Shown: piece after piece, positions 1-9,023 of the stretch | How positions within the stretch are numbered: position 1 is the first letter of the stretch | Layout of the letters: each line of letters starts with the position of its first letter | Source: Bacteroidota bacterium | GTDB taxonomy: Bacteria > Bacteroidota > Bacteroidia > UBA4408 | Assembly (NCBI GenBank): GCA_016718805.1 | Contig: JADKCP010000003.1 | Coordinates: forward strand, 186,001 to 250,000 | Direction: 5' to 3' | DNA length: 64,000 nucleotides | The notes under the pieces: generated by a model | What the model was told of the DNA's origin: nothing | Databases searched by the model: none | The model's input: only the letters and a program-made list of their open reading frames with translations | Program-made: the position numbers and the translations under genes

Positions 1-492
1 ATAAAAACTGCCAATCCTAAATCGATTTTTGAAAAATCTAAGAATACCTCGAATGAACTAAATACATTACTTAAAACCCATATTTCAGAAATTGAACTTC
101 AACCAATTTTTGTAAACAAAATTGACAATCTAGCGCAAAACACTCAACCTGTTGCTAAAAACACTGAAACAGAAACTGAGCTTCTTACAACTATTCCACC
201 ATCATTAAATTTGGAAACACAATTAGAAGTAAAAAAGTATTTGAGCTTAAACGAGTTACTTCAAACGAAACTAAAAAAAATTACCAGAGGCAATGTATCC
301 AATGAATCTTTAGAGAATAAAGATAAACGAAATGATAAACTATCTAAATGGGATCTCGCTGCTTTAAGCGCTAAAGTAATAGGTAAGCTTTCTGGCAATA
401 CCATAGAAGTGAAAAATGACTATAACGAACAAGGACAGTTGAAACAATTTGCCATTATTAGCAAAGATTTTGAATTTTCAAAAAGTAGATAG
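1..492 (+). CDS. C-terminal part of an unknown protein (5' end outside window)
   Basis: Frame 1 is open from the first base to a TAG stop, giving 163 residues; the start lies upstream of the window. The visible part is polar and rich in Lys, Asn and Glu, with no membrane segment, no cysteine motif and no recognisable domain. The last third (KWDLAALSAKVIGKLSG, then ending in FEFSKSR) resembles the tail of Bacteroidota proteins often encoded downstream of ECF sigma factors, but I recognise this only loosely. A TTG at 211 could be taken as a start; the open frame upstream argues against it. Function not assigned. Confidence 0.6.
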   Translation: MKTANPKSIFEKSKNTSNELNTLLKTHISEIELQPIFVNKIDNLAQNTQPVAKNTETETELLTTIPPSLNLETQLEVKKYLSLNELLQTKLKKITRGNVSNESLENKDKRNDKLSKWDLAALSAKVIGKLSGNTIEVKNDYNEQGQLKQFAIISKDFEFSKSR

Positions 493-752
493 ACAACAAG
501 ATTTTTGTTCCATTAAATTATGTAAGATTTTTGCCACAATAAGTTCATTTTCATATCCCAACACCTTATTTCTACCATTTGTCGAATTGCTGAAAAAAAA
601 TAGTAACTATTCTCTTTTTCACTTATTTATTGATTATTTTTACCCTGCTAATTAAAATAACCTTTTTGGATTTTATTCGTTTCAACTAAATAGTAAACAA
701 TACAATGCAAATCGAAAGGGGATTTATATCAGTGTATTAAATACTAACACCT

Positions 753-3700
753 ATGAAAAAAAACTTACTCGCTTTTGCAATTTTGCTCCTTGCGGGAACA
801 TCCGCTTTAAGGGCGCAACTAATTTACACAGTTACCCCTACAACGGGTACTATGGTGAACCTCACCACCCCAATCACTATTATGAATGGGGGAAATGATG
901 ACTATGGTAGTTGCGAAACGGCCATAGGTTTTACCTTTATGTTTGGAGGTTCTCCTAAAACAACTTTTAATGCTAACTGTGATGGATTTCTTACATTAGG
1001 AACCGGAACAGTAGTGGGTACAACCGTTACAGTGAATTCAATGCTAAAACAAGGCGCCGGAGTTTTAGGTCCTCCTACTATTCCAAGTGCTTGTAGCCCC
1101 GCACCTGCTGTTGGAGCAGCCAACGTAGCTCCTATTTGTAATTGCAATAACGGTAGTGCCGGTTTACCTAGCATGTATATTAACAATATAACAACTACGC
1201 AATATTTACCAATGATTGCTCCGCTTTGGGACGATTGGGTGACCAATTCAGCGAGTGGAAAAATCAATATAGAACGAAGTGGTACTGCGCCTAACCGTAA
1301 AATTGTAATTGAATGGTTGAATCTTGCTCGTTGGCCCAATTACAATACTGCCGCATATTCCATGCAAGTTACTTTGTATGAAACAAGTAACCGTATCGAT
1401 ATGATTTACCGTTTTGAAGGAGTAACACAAGCTGTAGCAGCCTCAATTGGTATGCGAACCTCCTGTGTAGGTGATCAATACTTTTTAAGTACTGCAACTG
1501 CTGTAGATAATGTTAGCAACCCTAGTCGTACTACCGAAAACCGTAGCTGCGTATTTCCGGGAAGTGGGACCTTGTATCGTTGGACACCACCCCCTGCTGT
1601 TGTAGCACCTACAAACGACTTATTGTGTAATACAGGTGCAGGAGGAACTTTAGGGGGGGCATGTTTTGCGCGTCCTTTAGCATACGATGTATCGTGTAAT
1701 GCTTTTAGTACTACTATTTTTGGTACTACATCATCAACCGCCTTAGCCGATGCTGTTTTTACAAATAGTTGCGCAAATACCACCCAAAACGATATTTGGT
1801 TTTATGTAGATGTACCAGTTGGAAGCACTACTATGGTAGTATCAACTGATAATAGTCCACCAGCCACTTGTGGTAATACCGGAGGTGTGCAGTTTGAAGT
1901 TTATGCAAGTACATTGGTTTCAGGTTCAGCAAATACTTGTCCTGGCAACTTAGGTGTTCCAATTGTTTGTTCAGATAACGGAGGTGTATTAAATGCTGCC
2001 AACTCAACCACTGCTACTTTTGCTGTGATTGCCAATAAACGTTATTTTATACGTGTTGAGGGCGATGCTGCATTAACTCCAGATTTTCAAATTTGTGTTA
2101 AGGATAAATTTAACGACGAACCTTGTACTGCTGCAGTATTAGCAGTGGGAACCAGTTGTGTACCTTTTGCAGCTACTACGGTTGGGGCTACACCATCAAA
2201 GTGTTTTGCCGGTGGAGTTGGAAGTGTGAGTACCGCTGCTAATCAGTTTCAAACTGTGTATACACCTGTGGCTGATTGTCAAGTATATCAATCGGCAGCC
2301 GGTGCAACCAATGTTGGTACAACCGTCACAGTAGCATCAACTGCAGGTATGGTTATCGGACAAACAGTTCGTGTTGCTGCAGGAACAGGAGCATTTCCAA
2401 CCGGAACAACAGTTGTCTCAATTCCAACAGCTACAACCTTTACAACAAGTTTTGCTCCTTCTATTGCTTTAGGTGGTGGTGCAGTAATTATTGCTGGTAC
2501 CTCTGGACTAAACGATGTTTGGTTTAAATTTGTGGCTGTAGCAGGGAAAGACTATGTAATAGATAGTTATGCCGGTACCTTGCTGGATGGAGCGATGTCG
2601 CTTTATACGGGTCCTGTAACACCAACTTGTCCATTGCCTACAGCTATTATGGCAACCGGAACTGCAACTACAGCATTTAAAAATTTTAGTGCCTCTTTAC
2701 CGGCTATTGGAGATAAAGTTCCTGCAGCATATCCTGGTGCCGATGCTATGCCTCGTATTGTTACCTCCGGATTACCTGCAGGTACCTATTACATTCGTTT
2801 CTGGAAAGGTGCTACTGCTCTATCAGAAGGCTCATTTAGTATTTGTATTTATGAAAAACCGGTTTGTGGAGTGATTGTGCCAAGCAAGGTTGGTTGTCCA
2901 ACACCTCCAGCTTATATTGATAATACTAATGGTAATTACAATGGTACTATTTGTTCTACCTCCGACCCAATAGGTTTGTGTGGTGAAAAAATTCCAACAA
3001 TTGGTACCCAGTTTGCACCTCTATGTGGCGATAATTTTAATGTTAGTAAAGCATTGGGGGAGGTTACAAACACTAGTTCAACCGGTACAACTATTAATAT
3101 GCTTGCAGGTGGAAATACAAGTAGTTTAATGGTCGGGTCATTATTAAATACTGTTATCATTGGTAGTACAAATACATTTCCAGCTGGTACTACAATTACT
3201 AGTATTGTTAACGCAACCTCGTTTACAGTTTCAAATGCGCCAACACCTACAAATTATGTTAACCTTTCTATCACATTAAATAGTGCTCCTGCCGGCGAAA
3301 CACCGCTTAACAATCAGTTCTGTACAACTGCTGCACTTCCAAATACGAATATGATTTTGCGTCCTATTTTTTATCGCATCTTTCCAACTGCAAGTGGTTC
3401 GCTTCAAATGGATTTTGACAATATCTTAACGGCGCGTAATCAAGGAATTAGAGTTGCATTATACACTTTGTCACCGGTTCCTACTTTACCCGCACACAGT
3501 TGTGCAGGAGCAACCTGGACTTTGGTACCGGCTGATTTTATTAGTAATATTTTTGGTACTGCAGGCGTAGGTGTAAATCGATATTGCAATAGCATTAGTT
3601 CATTGGCTGCAGGGATTACCGGAAATACCAATACCGCTAAATTTACCATGCGTTGGAACTCTGTTGTTGCCGGTACTACTTATTTTTTAATGGTTGATGG

Positions 3701-4340
3701 ATCAGGACCTCAATCACAGGCAGATAGAGCTTTCTTTAGTTTAACATTATCAGGTACTGCCGTTAATGCTAATGGAGTTTTGGCTGTTAAGCTATTAAAT
3801 TTCGAAGGTAAAAACAGTGATGGTGTTAATACCTTGAATTGGTTTACAGCTAGTGAGCAAGACAACGAGTATTTTGATTTGCAACGCTCAAAAGATGGTG
3901 AGAATTTTGAATCTATAGCCAAAATTAATGGGCAAGGTAATAGCTCTGTATTGGTGAAATATGAATCGATTGATGCTAAACCTTTTGCCGGAATTAATTA
4001 CTACCGACTTAGAAGTGTTGACAAACAAGGTGTAGGATCATATTCTGAAATTATAACAGTGTATTCGCCAACCGGTAAACGAATTGAATTTGAAGGTGTA
4101 CATCCGAATCCTACTAACGGAAATATTTTTGCCGACTTTTATGTTACCGAACCGGGTATTGTTGAAGTTGAGGTAAGAGACATTTCTGGGCATTTGGTTA
4201 AGAATTACAATGCAACCGTTGCTCCCGGTAAAAATAGTTTAGAATCAGATACCCGTGAATTGGAAAGTGGTTTGTATTTTATAACTATACGTGATACACA
4301 ATCAGGTGAAAAATATACTGCACGTTTTGTGCGTGAGTAA
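753..4340 (+). CDS. Large secreted protein with T9SS type A sorting domain
   Basis: An 1195-residue exported protein. Residues 1-21 form a Sec signal peptide (MKKN then a hydrophobic stretch ending SALRAQ). The middle is Gly/Thr/Ala-rich with many cysteines and beta-rich, adhesin-like composition. Two related segments (about residues 520-570 and 770-830) share the pattern TTV-V-G-PTGTT--S--TATTFT, so they are internal repeats. Around residues 1010-1100 is the stretch found before the sorting signal in many Bacteroidota proteins (LNWFTASEQDNEYFDLQRS). The last 80 residues are a T9SS type A domain (HPNPTNGN, GLYFITI, final Arg-Glu). It should be exported to the periplasm by Sec, then secreted and attached to the surface by T9SS. 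The ligand or enzyme activity is unknown. It is followed by its own terminator and is probably monocistronic. Confidence 0.9.
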   Translation: MKKNLLAFAILLLAGTSALRAQLIYTVTPTTGTMVNLTTPITIMNGGNDDYGSCETAIGFTFMFGGSPKTTFNANCDGFLTLGTGTVVGTTVTVNSMLKQGAGVLGPPTIPSACSPAPAVGAANVAPICNCNNGSAGLPSMYINNITTTQYLPMIAPLWDDWVTNSASGKINIERSGTAPNRKIVIEWLNLARWPNYNTAAYSMQVTLYETSNRIDMIYRFEGVTQAVAASIGMRTSCVGDQYFLSTATAVDNVSNPSRTTENRSCVFPGSGTLYRWTPPPAVVAPTNDLLCNTGAGGTLGGACFARPLAYDVSCNAFSTTIFGTTSSTALADAVFTNSCANTTQNDIWFYVDVPVGSTTMVVSTDNSPPATCGNTGGVQFEVYASTLVSGSANTCPGNLGVPIVCSDNGGVLNAANSTTATFAVIANKRYFIRVEGDAALTPDFQICVKDKFNDEPCTAAVLAVGTSCVPFAATTVGATPSKCFAGGVGSVSTAANQFQTVYTPVADCQVYQSAAGATNVGTTVTVASTAGMVIGQTVRVAAGTGAFPTGTTVVSIPTATTFTTSFAPSIALGGGAVIIAGTSGLNDVWFKFVAVAGKDYVIDSYAGTLLDGAMSLYTGPVTPTCPLPTAIMATGTATTAFKNFSASLPAIGDKVPAAYPGADAMPRIVTSGLPAGTYYIRFWKGATALSEGSFSICIYEKPVCGVIVPSKVGCPTPPAYIDNTNGNYNGTICSTSDPIGLCGEKIPTIGTQFAPLCGDNFNVSKALGEVTNTSSTGTTINMLAGGNTSSLMVGSLLNTVIIGSTNTFPAGTTITSIVNATSFTVSNAPTPTNYVNLSITLNSAPAGETPLNNQFCTTAALPNTNMILRPIFYRIFPTASGSLQMDFDNILTARNQGIRVALYTLSPVPTLPAHSCAGATWTLVPADFISNIFGTAGVGVNRYCNSISSLAAGITGNTNTAKFTMRWNSVVAGTTYFLMVDGSGPQSQADRAFFSLTLSGTAVNANGVLAVKLLNFEGKNSDGVNTLNWFTASEQDNEYFDLQRSKDGENFESIAKINGQGNSSVLVKYESIDAKPFAGINYYRLRSVDKQGVGSYSEIITVYSPTGKRIEFEGVHPNPTNGNIFADFYVTEPGIVEVEVRDISGHLVKNYNATVAPGKNSLESDTRELESGLYFITIRDTQSGEKYTARFVRE

Positions 4341-4358
4341 ATAATAGTTTCAATGAAG

Positions 4359-4394
4359 AAGACCTGTTCAGTTTATGAACAGGTCTTTTTTTAT
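4359..4394 (+). terminator. Intrinsic terminator after the first T9SS gene
   Basis: Perfect 11-bp stem (AAGACCTGTTC at 4359-4369, complement at 4377-4387), 7-nt loop, then a T run. It lies 19 bp past the stop at 4340. Confidence 0.92.
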
Positions 4395-4607
4395 TCTTTT
4401 TTGAATTGAGCAAAATATGGTAGAAAATATAACTAAATTTGAAAAAAATTCGTTCAACAAATACAAAGCATTTTATTAAAATAAACTTCTTTAAAAGTGG
4501 TAAACTTTTTTTACCTGTTTTGCTTGATTTTGCTAAATGAAATAAAAAGATAATTTTTTAAAAAAAATATTCGGAATAGCCCGTTTTAAACTAAAAATAA
4601 TACCTCT

Positions 4608-6308
4608 ATGAAACAAAAATTTACACCATTAGTATTTAGATTAATTTTAGTAGCAAGCCTTGGATTAGTTAATTTAAGTTTTGCACAATATTGCATGCCA
4701 ACCGGTACAGGTGCGTTGTATGTTAATAGTTGTAATGTTGGGTCGAATAATTACATCAAGAATGTAACTTTAATTGGTACAACGCTAAATAATACAACTG
4801 GTTGTACGGCAAATGTTCCCAATACAAATGCTTGTAACATTTATCCTGCTTCAGGAATTACAACAGCTACGTTGCAACAAGGAGTTACGTATAATTTAAG
4901 TGTTACCACATCAAATGACGCTATTGTTTCGGTTTGGATTGATTATAATCATAATAATACATTTGATGCTGCTGAGTGGACGCAGGTAGCATTTTCGACT
5001 CCTCCCAATGTTGCAGCAATTGTTCCTATTACTATTCCGTTTACAGCACTAACCGGTACTACCGGTTTGAGAGTTCGTATTCGTGATGATGGTTTAACGA
5101 ATGGCGATACAGATGCTTGCGCACCCGGTTGGTTATCTGGTGAGTTAGAGCAATACACCATTACAATAAACGCTGCCCCTCCTTGCAATGCGCCTCCGAT
5201 TGCAGGAACAACTATTAGTACTAAAGATACAGTATGTCCTACTACTCAATTTACACTTAGTTTACAAGGTGCAGATATAGCACAAGGATTAACACAGCAA
5301 TGGCAATGGTCGTTAAATGGAACTACCTGGAATAATTTTTCAGGTGCAACTGCAACTACACTTACCACAACTCAATATCAAAGTACCTATTACAAATGCC
5401 AGGTAACTTGTAATTCAACAACAAGTACATCAGCACCTATTAATATTCCAATGCGTCAACCTACTTACTACAATAGTTGGGGTGTTGGACAAATTTTTAG
5501 TGAAGGTTTTGAATCATGGATAGATGCATGTGATGATAACGATGTGCCTTCGTTGTATTGGTTGAATACTCCAATTAACGGGAACGAATCATGGCGTAAA
5601 CAAAACGAAGGATTTACTCACGGACAATGGAATTTTCCAAATGGAGGTTTTGCTTTAGTTCCTCACACTGGTGGAGGTGCTGCTGATTTTCATTCATTCT
5701 CAGGAAACGGATTGCCCGGTACTCTTGATTTGTTTTTAAATTGTACAAATTTTTCTAAGTTGAATTTATCATTTTGGTATTTCAAAAATCAAAACGGTTT
5801 CGATAAATTTGAAGTGTATCTTTCGCGAAATGGAGGGTTTAGTTATGATGATACACTGATTACTTTGCGAAACAGTGTTGCCGGTCAGTACGGTCCAGTT
5901 TGGATTAACCATATACTTCAAAATGTTCCGGTAAATAACTCAGGAACTTGCATAATCCGCTTTAAAGACTTTGGAGATATTTTTGGCACCAATGATACAG
6001 GTTTAGACGATGTATCAATTAGCGGTATATTAGGTACAGCTGATCTTACCAACGAATTTACGAACTTATCAATCTATCCAAATCCAAGTAATGGAAAAAT
6101 AGAAATACAGTGCAGAGATAAAAATTTTGTTTCCGGAAGTATTCAACTGCTCGATTTAACAGGCCGTATTGTTGCTGCCGATAAATTCCAAAACTCCGGC
6201 GAAAACTGGCATCAAAGCATCGATTGGTCAAATCAGCCTAAAGGAATGTATTTTGTGAAATTGATTTCAGATTCAAAAATAATTACACGTCAGCTTATTA
6301 TTGAATAA
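4608..6308 (+). CDS. GEVED-domain secreted protein with T9SS type A sorting domain
   Basis: A 566-residue secreted protein. Residues 1-27 are a signal peptide ending NLSFAQ. About residues 60-190 match a GEVED domain: WIDYNHNNTFDAAEW, then LRVRIRDDG and the GELEQYTITI motif that gives the domain its name. Residues 190-285 look like an Ig-like fold (a QWQWS-type strand and paired cysteines). Residues 300-470 resemble a carbohydrate-binding or MAM-like beta sandwich (SEGFESW, LSFWYFKNQ). The last 75 residues are a T9SS type A domain (IYPNPSNGKIEI ... GMYFVKL). GEVED proteins are surface or secreted adhesins and enzyme appendages in this phylum; no catalytic domain is visible here. It has its own terminator. 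Confidence 0.9.
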   Translation: MKQKFTPLVFRLILVASLGLVNLSFAQYCMPTGTGALYVNSCNVGSNNYIKNVTLIGTTLNNTTGCTANVPNTNACNIYPASGITTATLQQGVTYNLSVTTSNDAIVSVWIDYNHNNTFDAAEWTQVAFSTPPNVAAIVPITIPFTALTGTTGLRVRIRDDGLTNGDTDACAPGWLSGELEQYTITINAAPPCNAPPIAGTTISTKDTVCPTTQFTLSLQGADIAQGLTQQWQWSLNGTTWNNFSGATATTLTTTQYQSTYYKCQVTCNSTTSTSAPINIPMRQPTYYNSWGVGQIFSEGFESWIDACDDNDVPSLYWLNTPINGNESWRKQNEGFTHGQWNFPNGGFALVPHTGGGAADFHSFSGNGLPGTLDLFLNCTNFSKLNLSFWYFKNQNGFDKFEVYLSRNGGFSYDDTLITLRNSVAGQYGPVWINHILQNVPVNNSGTCIIRFKDFGDIFGTNDTGLDDVSISGILGTADLTNEFTNLSIYPNPSNGKIEIQCRDKNFVSGSIQLLDLTGRIVAADKFQNSGENWHQSIDWSNQPKGMYFVKLISDSKIITRQLIIE

Positions 6309-6326
6309 TATTCAGCGTATGTGAAC

Positions 6327-6368
6327 ACACAAGCCCTTTGTCGGATTCGGCAAAGGGCTTGTGTTTTT
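6327..6368 (+). terminator. Strong intrinsic terminator after the GEVED gene
   Basis: 14-bp perfect stem (6327-6340 with 6351-6364) closed by a 10-nt loop, with a T run next to it. It lies 19 bp past the stop of the gene and just upstream of the lpxB promoter. Confidence 0.93.
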
Positions 6369-6387
6369 ATGCACCAAAAAAATGAGC

Positions 6388-6395
6388 TACTTTTG
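6388..6395 (+). promoter_or_regulatory. Predicted -7 box for lpxB
   Basis: TACTTTTG matches the Bacteroidota -7 consensus TAnnTTTG, 21 bp before the TTG start of lpxB and directly after a terminator. No clear -33 TTTG is visible. Confidence 0.6.
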
Positions 6396-6416
6396 CAGAA
6401 CATTCTATAAGCGAAA

Positions 6417-7526
6417 TTGAAATATTATATACTAGCAGGTGAGGCATCAGGCGACCTGCATGGCTCAAATTTAATTCGAGAACTTAAGTTACGCGATGCT
6501 GATGCACATATTCGTTGTTGGGGCGGCGACCTAATGCAAGCACAAGGAGCCCAACTCGTAAAGCATTACCGCGATTTAGCTTTTATGGGATTTGTTGAAG
6601 TACTGCTAAATATTAAAACCATTTTATCCAACATAAAATTTTGTAAGCGAGATATACTTGAGTATCAACCGGACGTTTTAATATTAATTGATTATCCCGG
6701 ATTTAATTTGAGGATTGCTGAATTTGCAAAACAAAATAAGCTAGTAGTATATTACTATATCTCCCCTCAAATATGGGCTTGGAAACAGTCGAGAGTATAT
6801 AAAATTAAGGAGTGTGTAAATCGAATGTTTGTTATTCTTCCTTTTGAAAAGGAATTTTATCAGAAATTTAATTACGAAGTTGATTTTGTTGGTCACCCAC
6901 TACTTGATGCGATTGACAATTATCAGCAAGACGCAAAAAATCAGCCTAAAGCAACAGCAAAAATAGTTGCTTTATTGCCAGGTAGTCGAAAGCAGGAGGT
7001 GAGGCAATCATTACCTTTAATGTTGAGTATGTGTAATAAATTTCCGGATGTTCAATTTTACATTGCTGCGGCACCTTCATTAACTGCAGACTTTTATTCA
7101 ACATTTATTGGCAATAACCCAGTTAAAATAGTATATAATGAGACCTATTCATTATTACAACGTGCAAACGCAGCATTGGTTACTTCAGGCACAGCAACAC
7201 TCGAAACAGCCTTGTTTGAAGTACCTGAAGTAGTTTGTTATAAAGGAAGTAAAATTTCTTACTGGATCGCTCGTCAATTAATTAAAGTAAAGTTTATATC
7301 GCTGGTAAATTTAATTATGGATAGGCTCGTAGTTAAGGAGTTAATACAAGCCGAGTTTAATGAAAGCCAACTCGAAAAAGAACTGCATGATTTACTTTAC
7401 AACGAACAAAGAATACTTGTATTAAAAAAGGATTTCTTGGAATTGAAAACCAAATTAGGAGGCAGCGGTGCGAGCGCAAAAACAGCCGAACTTATGATTC
7501 AGTACTTGAAAAGGGATGCTAAATAA
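6417..7526 (+). CDS. lpxB: Lipid-A-disaccharide synthase
   Basis: A 369-residue GT19 family glycosyltransferase. It joins UDP-2,3-diacylglucosamine and lipid X into the lipid A disaccharide on the inner face of the cytoplasmic membrane. Diagnostic features are the N-terminal YYILAGEASGDLHG, the WGGDLM segment, YYISPQIWAWKQ near residue 120, the GHPLLD segment, ALLPGSRKQEV near residue 190, and the SGTATLE nucleotide-binding loop near residue 257. Length is typical for the family. The start is TTG at 6417, chosen because the conserved protein begins there and a -7 box lies 21 bp upstream. Its end overlaps the next gene by 11 bp, so the two are co-transcribed. Confidence 0.95.
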   Translation: MKYYILAGEASGDLHGSNLIRELKLRDADAHIRCWGGDLMQAQGAQLVKHYRDLAFMGFVEVLLNIKTILSNIKFCKRDILEYQPDVLILIDYPGFNLRIAEFAKQNKLVVYYYISPQIWAWKQSRVYKIKECVNRMFVILPFEKEFYQKFNYEVDFVGHPLLDAIDNYQQDAKNQPKATAKIVALLPGSRKQEVRQSLPLMLSMCNKFPDVQFYIAAAPSLTADFYSTFIGNNPVKIVYNETYSLLQRANAALVTSGTATLETALFEVPEVVCYKGSKISYWIARQLIKVKFISLVNLIMDRLVVKELIQAEFNESQLEKELHDLLYNEQRILVLKKDFLELKTKLGGSGASAKTAELMIQYLKRDAK

Positions 7527-8661
7527 ACTCGTTGTTTTTTTACTTACTATACCACTTTTTAACTTTGCTACTACTGTTAATATTGGTGTTTACACCGATT
7601 TGCAGGTTACCTCCATGTTGGTTACTCAGCAAAGTGGAAACTATTACCTGCATTTTGACAATTCGAGTAAGCGAGAAATGGACAATGAGTCGGTTTATTT
7701 CATATTCGCAATCAATGATTCTATCTTGGTTAAATCGAATCAACAAATTTTGGGAAGATTTAAACGAATTGAGTTTAAAGAAAATACTCCTTCAGTTTTA
7801 AAAGTTAGATGCATTTTACCTTCAACTGCAAGTAAGCTTTTTGATAATAACCTGGTGTTATTTTCGGAGAATGGTAGTTTGAAAGTAAGAAATGAAGTTG
7901 AACTCGAAAATTATGTAGCAGGAGTGGTTGAAATGGAGGCAGGTTCAAATCATACATTGGAGTATTATAAAGTACAGGCAATAATATGTAGAACCTATGC
8001 CTTGAGTAATTTAAGAAGGCATGAAACCGAGCGGTATAATTTATGCGATAATGTGCATTGCCAAGTTTACAAAGGGAATAATCGATTAAATCAACAAATA
8101 ACTGAAGCAACTTTACAAACTAAAAATTTGGTATTGGTTGATAAAAAATCTGAGTTAATAACCACAGCCTTTCATAGTAATTGCGGAGGTCAAACCTGTA
8201 ATTCGGAGGATGTTTGGGGAATGAGTAAGCCTTACTTAAGAAGTGTGCGTGATACGTTTTGTACACGACAACGCAATGCAACATGGGTAAAGTCGGTTCC
8301 CAAAGCTAACTGGGTAAATTACTTAAATCAAAATTGTAAGCCTTGTGCCAACGACACAACTTTGCTTTGTTGCAATTTTGATCAAACAGAGCGAAAAACC
8401 AGTTTGAATTATTCAACTATTCAAATTCCACTAAAAAATATTCGCAGTGATTTAAAACTCAAGTCATCCTTTTTTGCGATACAGTTACTTCCCGATTCGG
8501 TGCTTTTTGTGGGAAAAGGGTATGGGCATGGAGTGGGACTTTGTCAGGAAGGCGCAATACAAATGGCCAAAGCAGGCTTGAAATACAATTATATATTGCA
8601 TTTCTACTATAAAGACGTTGATATTATTAACTTAAATCAACTTCATTTTTTTAAAGATTAA
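7516..8661 (+). CDS. SpoIID/LytB domain protein
   Basis: A 381-residue exported protein with an N-terminal signal peptide (residues 1-18). The SpoIID/LytB core runs from about residue 120 (VELENYVAGVVEMEAG) through the KVQAIICRTYAL helix to the C-terminal GYGHGVGLCQEGA near residue 338. In spore formers SpoIID is a lytic transglycosylase acting on denuded glycan strands. In Bacteroidota the family is common without sporulation, and a peptidoglycan role is inferred. The internal segment holds many cysteines (for example CKPC and LLCC), which suggests disulphides or a metal site and a periplasmic location. The ATG overlaps the end of lpxB by 11 bp. Confidence 0.85.
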   Translation: MLNKLVVFLLTIPLFNFATTVNIGVYTDLQVTSMLVTQQSGNYYLHFDNSSKREMDNESVYFIFAINDSILVKSNQQILGRFKRIEFKENTPSVLKVRCILPSTASKLFDNNLVLFSENGSLKVRNEVELENYVAGVVEMEAGSNHTLEYYKVQAIICRTYALSNLRRHETERYNLCDNVHCQVYKGNNRLNQQITEATLQTKNLVLVDKKSELITTAFHSNCGGQTCNSEDVWGMSKPYLRSVRDTFCTRQRNATWVKSVPKANWVNYLNQNCKPCANDTTLLCCNFDQTERKTSLNYSTIQIPLKNIRSDLKLKSSFFAIQLLPDSVLFVGKGYGHGVGLCQEGAIQMAKAGLKYNYILHFYYKDVDIINLNQLHFFKD

Positions 8662-8706
8662 ATAGCCAGGTTGAGTTTCTATTTTTTTTATTCCAATAAA
8701 TTACCC

Positions 8707-8714
8707 TAATTTTG
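8707..8714 (+). promoter_or_regulatory. Predicted -7 box for the cold shock gene
   Basis: TAATTTTG, a perfect TAnnTTTG match followed by CGC, 31 bp before the ATG at 8746. The AT-rich leader fits a cold shock mRNA. Confidence 0.65.
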
Positions 8715-8745
8715 CGCAATTATTAATTATTAATCACAAATTTCA

Positions 8746-8937
8746 ATGACAACAGGTACAGTAAAATTTTTCAACGTAACAAAAGGTTTTGGATTTATCA
8801 AAGCTGATGATACGCAACAAGAAGTGTTCGTTCACGCAACAGGTTTAGTAGACCAAATCCGTGAAGACGACAAAGTAACTTTCGAAATTACTGAAGGTAA
8901 ACGAGGGTTAAATGCAATTAATGTAAAAAGAGCTTAA
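8746..8937 (+). CDS. Cold shock domain protein
   Basis: A 63-residue single-domain CSD protein of the CspA family, an OB-fold that binds single-stranded RNA and DNA and melts RNA secondary structure. Both RNA-binding motifs are present: KGFGFI (RNP1) and VFVHA (RNP2). It starts GTVKFFNVTKGFGFI, typical of the family although shorter than E. coli CspA (70 residues). It has its own -7 box and terminator, so it is monocistronic. The terminator lies inside the 5' end of the longest possible reading frame of the next gene, which matters for that gene's start. Confidence 0.95.
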   Translation: MTTGTVKFFNVTKGFGFIKADDTQQEVFVHATGLVDQIREDDKVTFEITEGKRGLNAINVKRA

Positions 8938-8960
8938 TTTTTTTATCATAATTGAATAAA

Positions 8961-8990
8961 AAAACCTCCCTTTTGGGGAGGTTTTTTTTT
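8961..8990 (+). terminator. Intrinsic terminator of the cold shock gene
   Basis: 10-bp stem (8961-8970 with 8976-8985), 5-nt loop and nine Ts. It lies 23 bp after the stop. If the downstream comEC frame is read from TTG 8952, this hairpin would be inside its coding sequence. Confidence 0.93.
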
Positions 8991-9023
8991 GCCTTTACTT
9001 TTTCATACACTGTATTTTTAGGT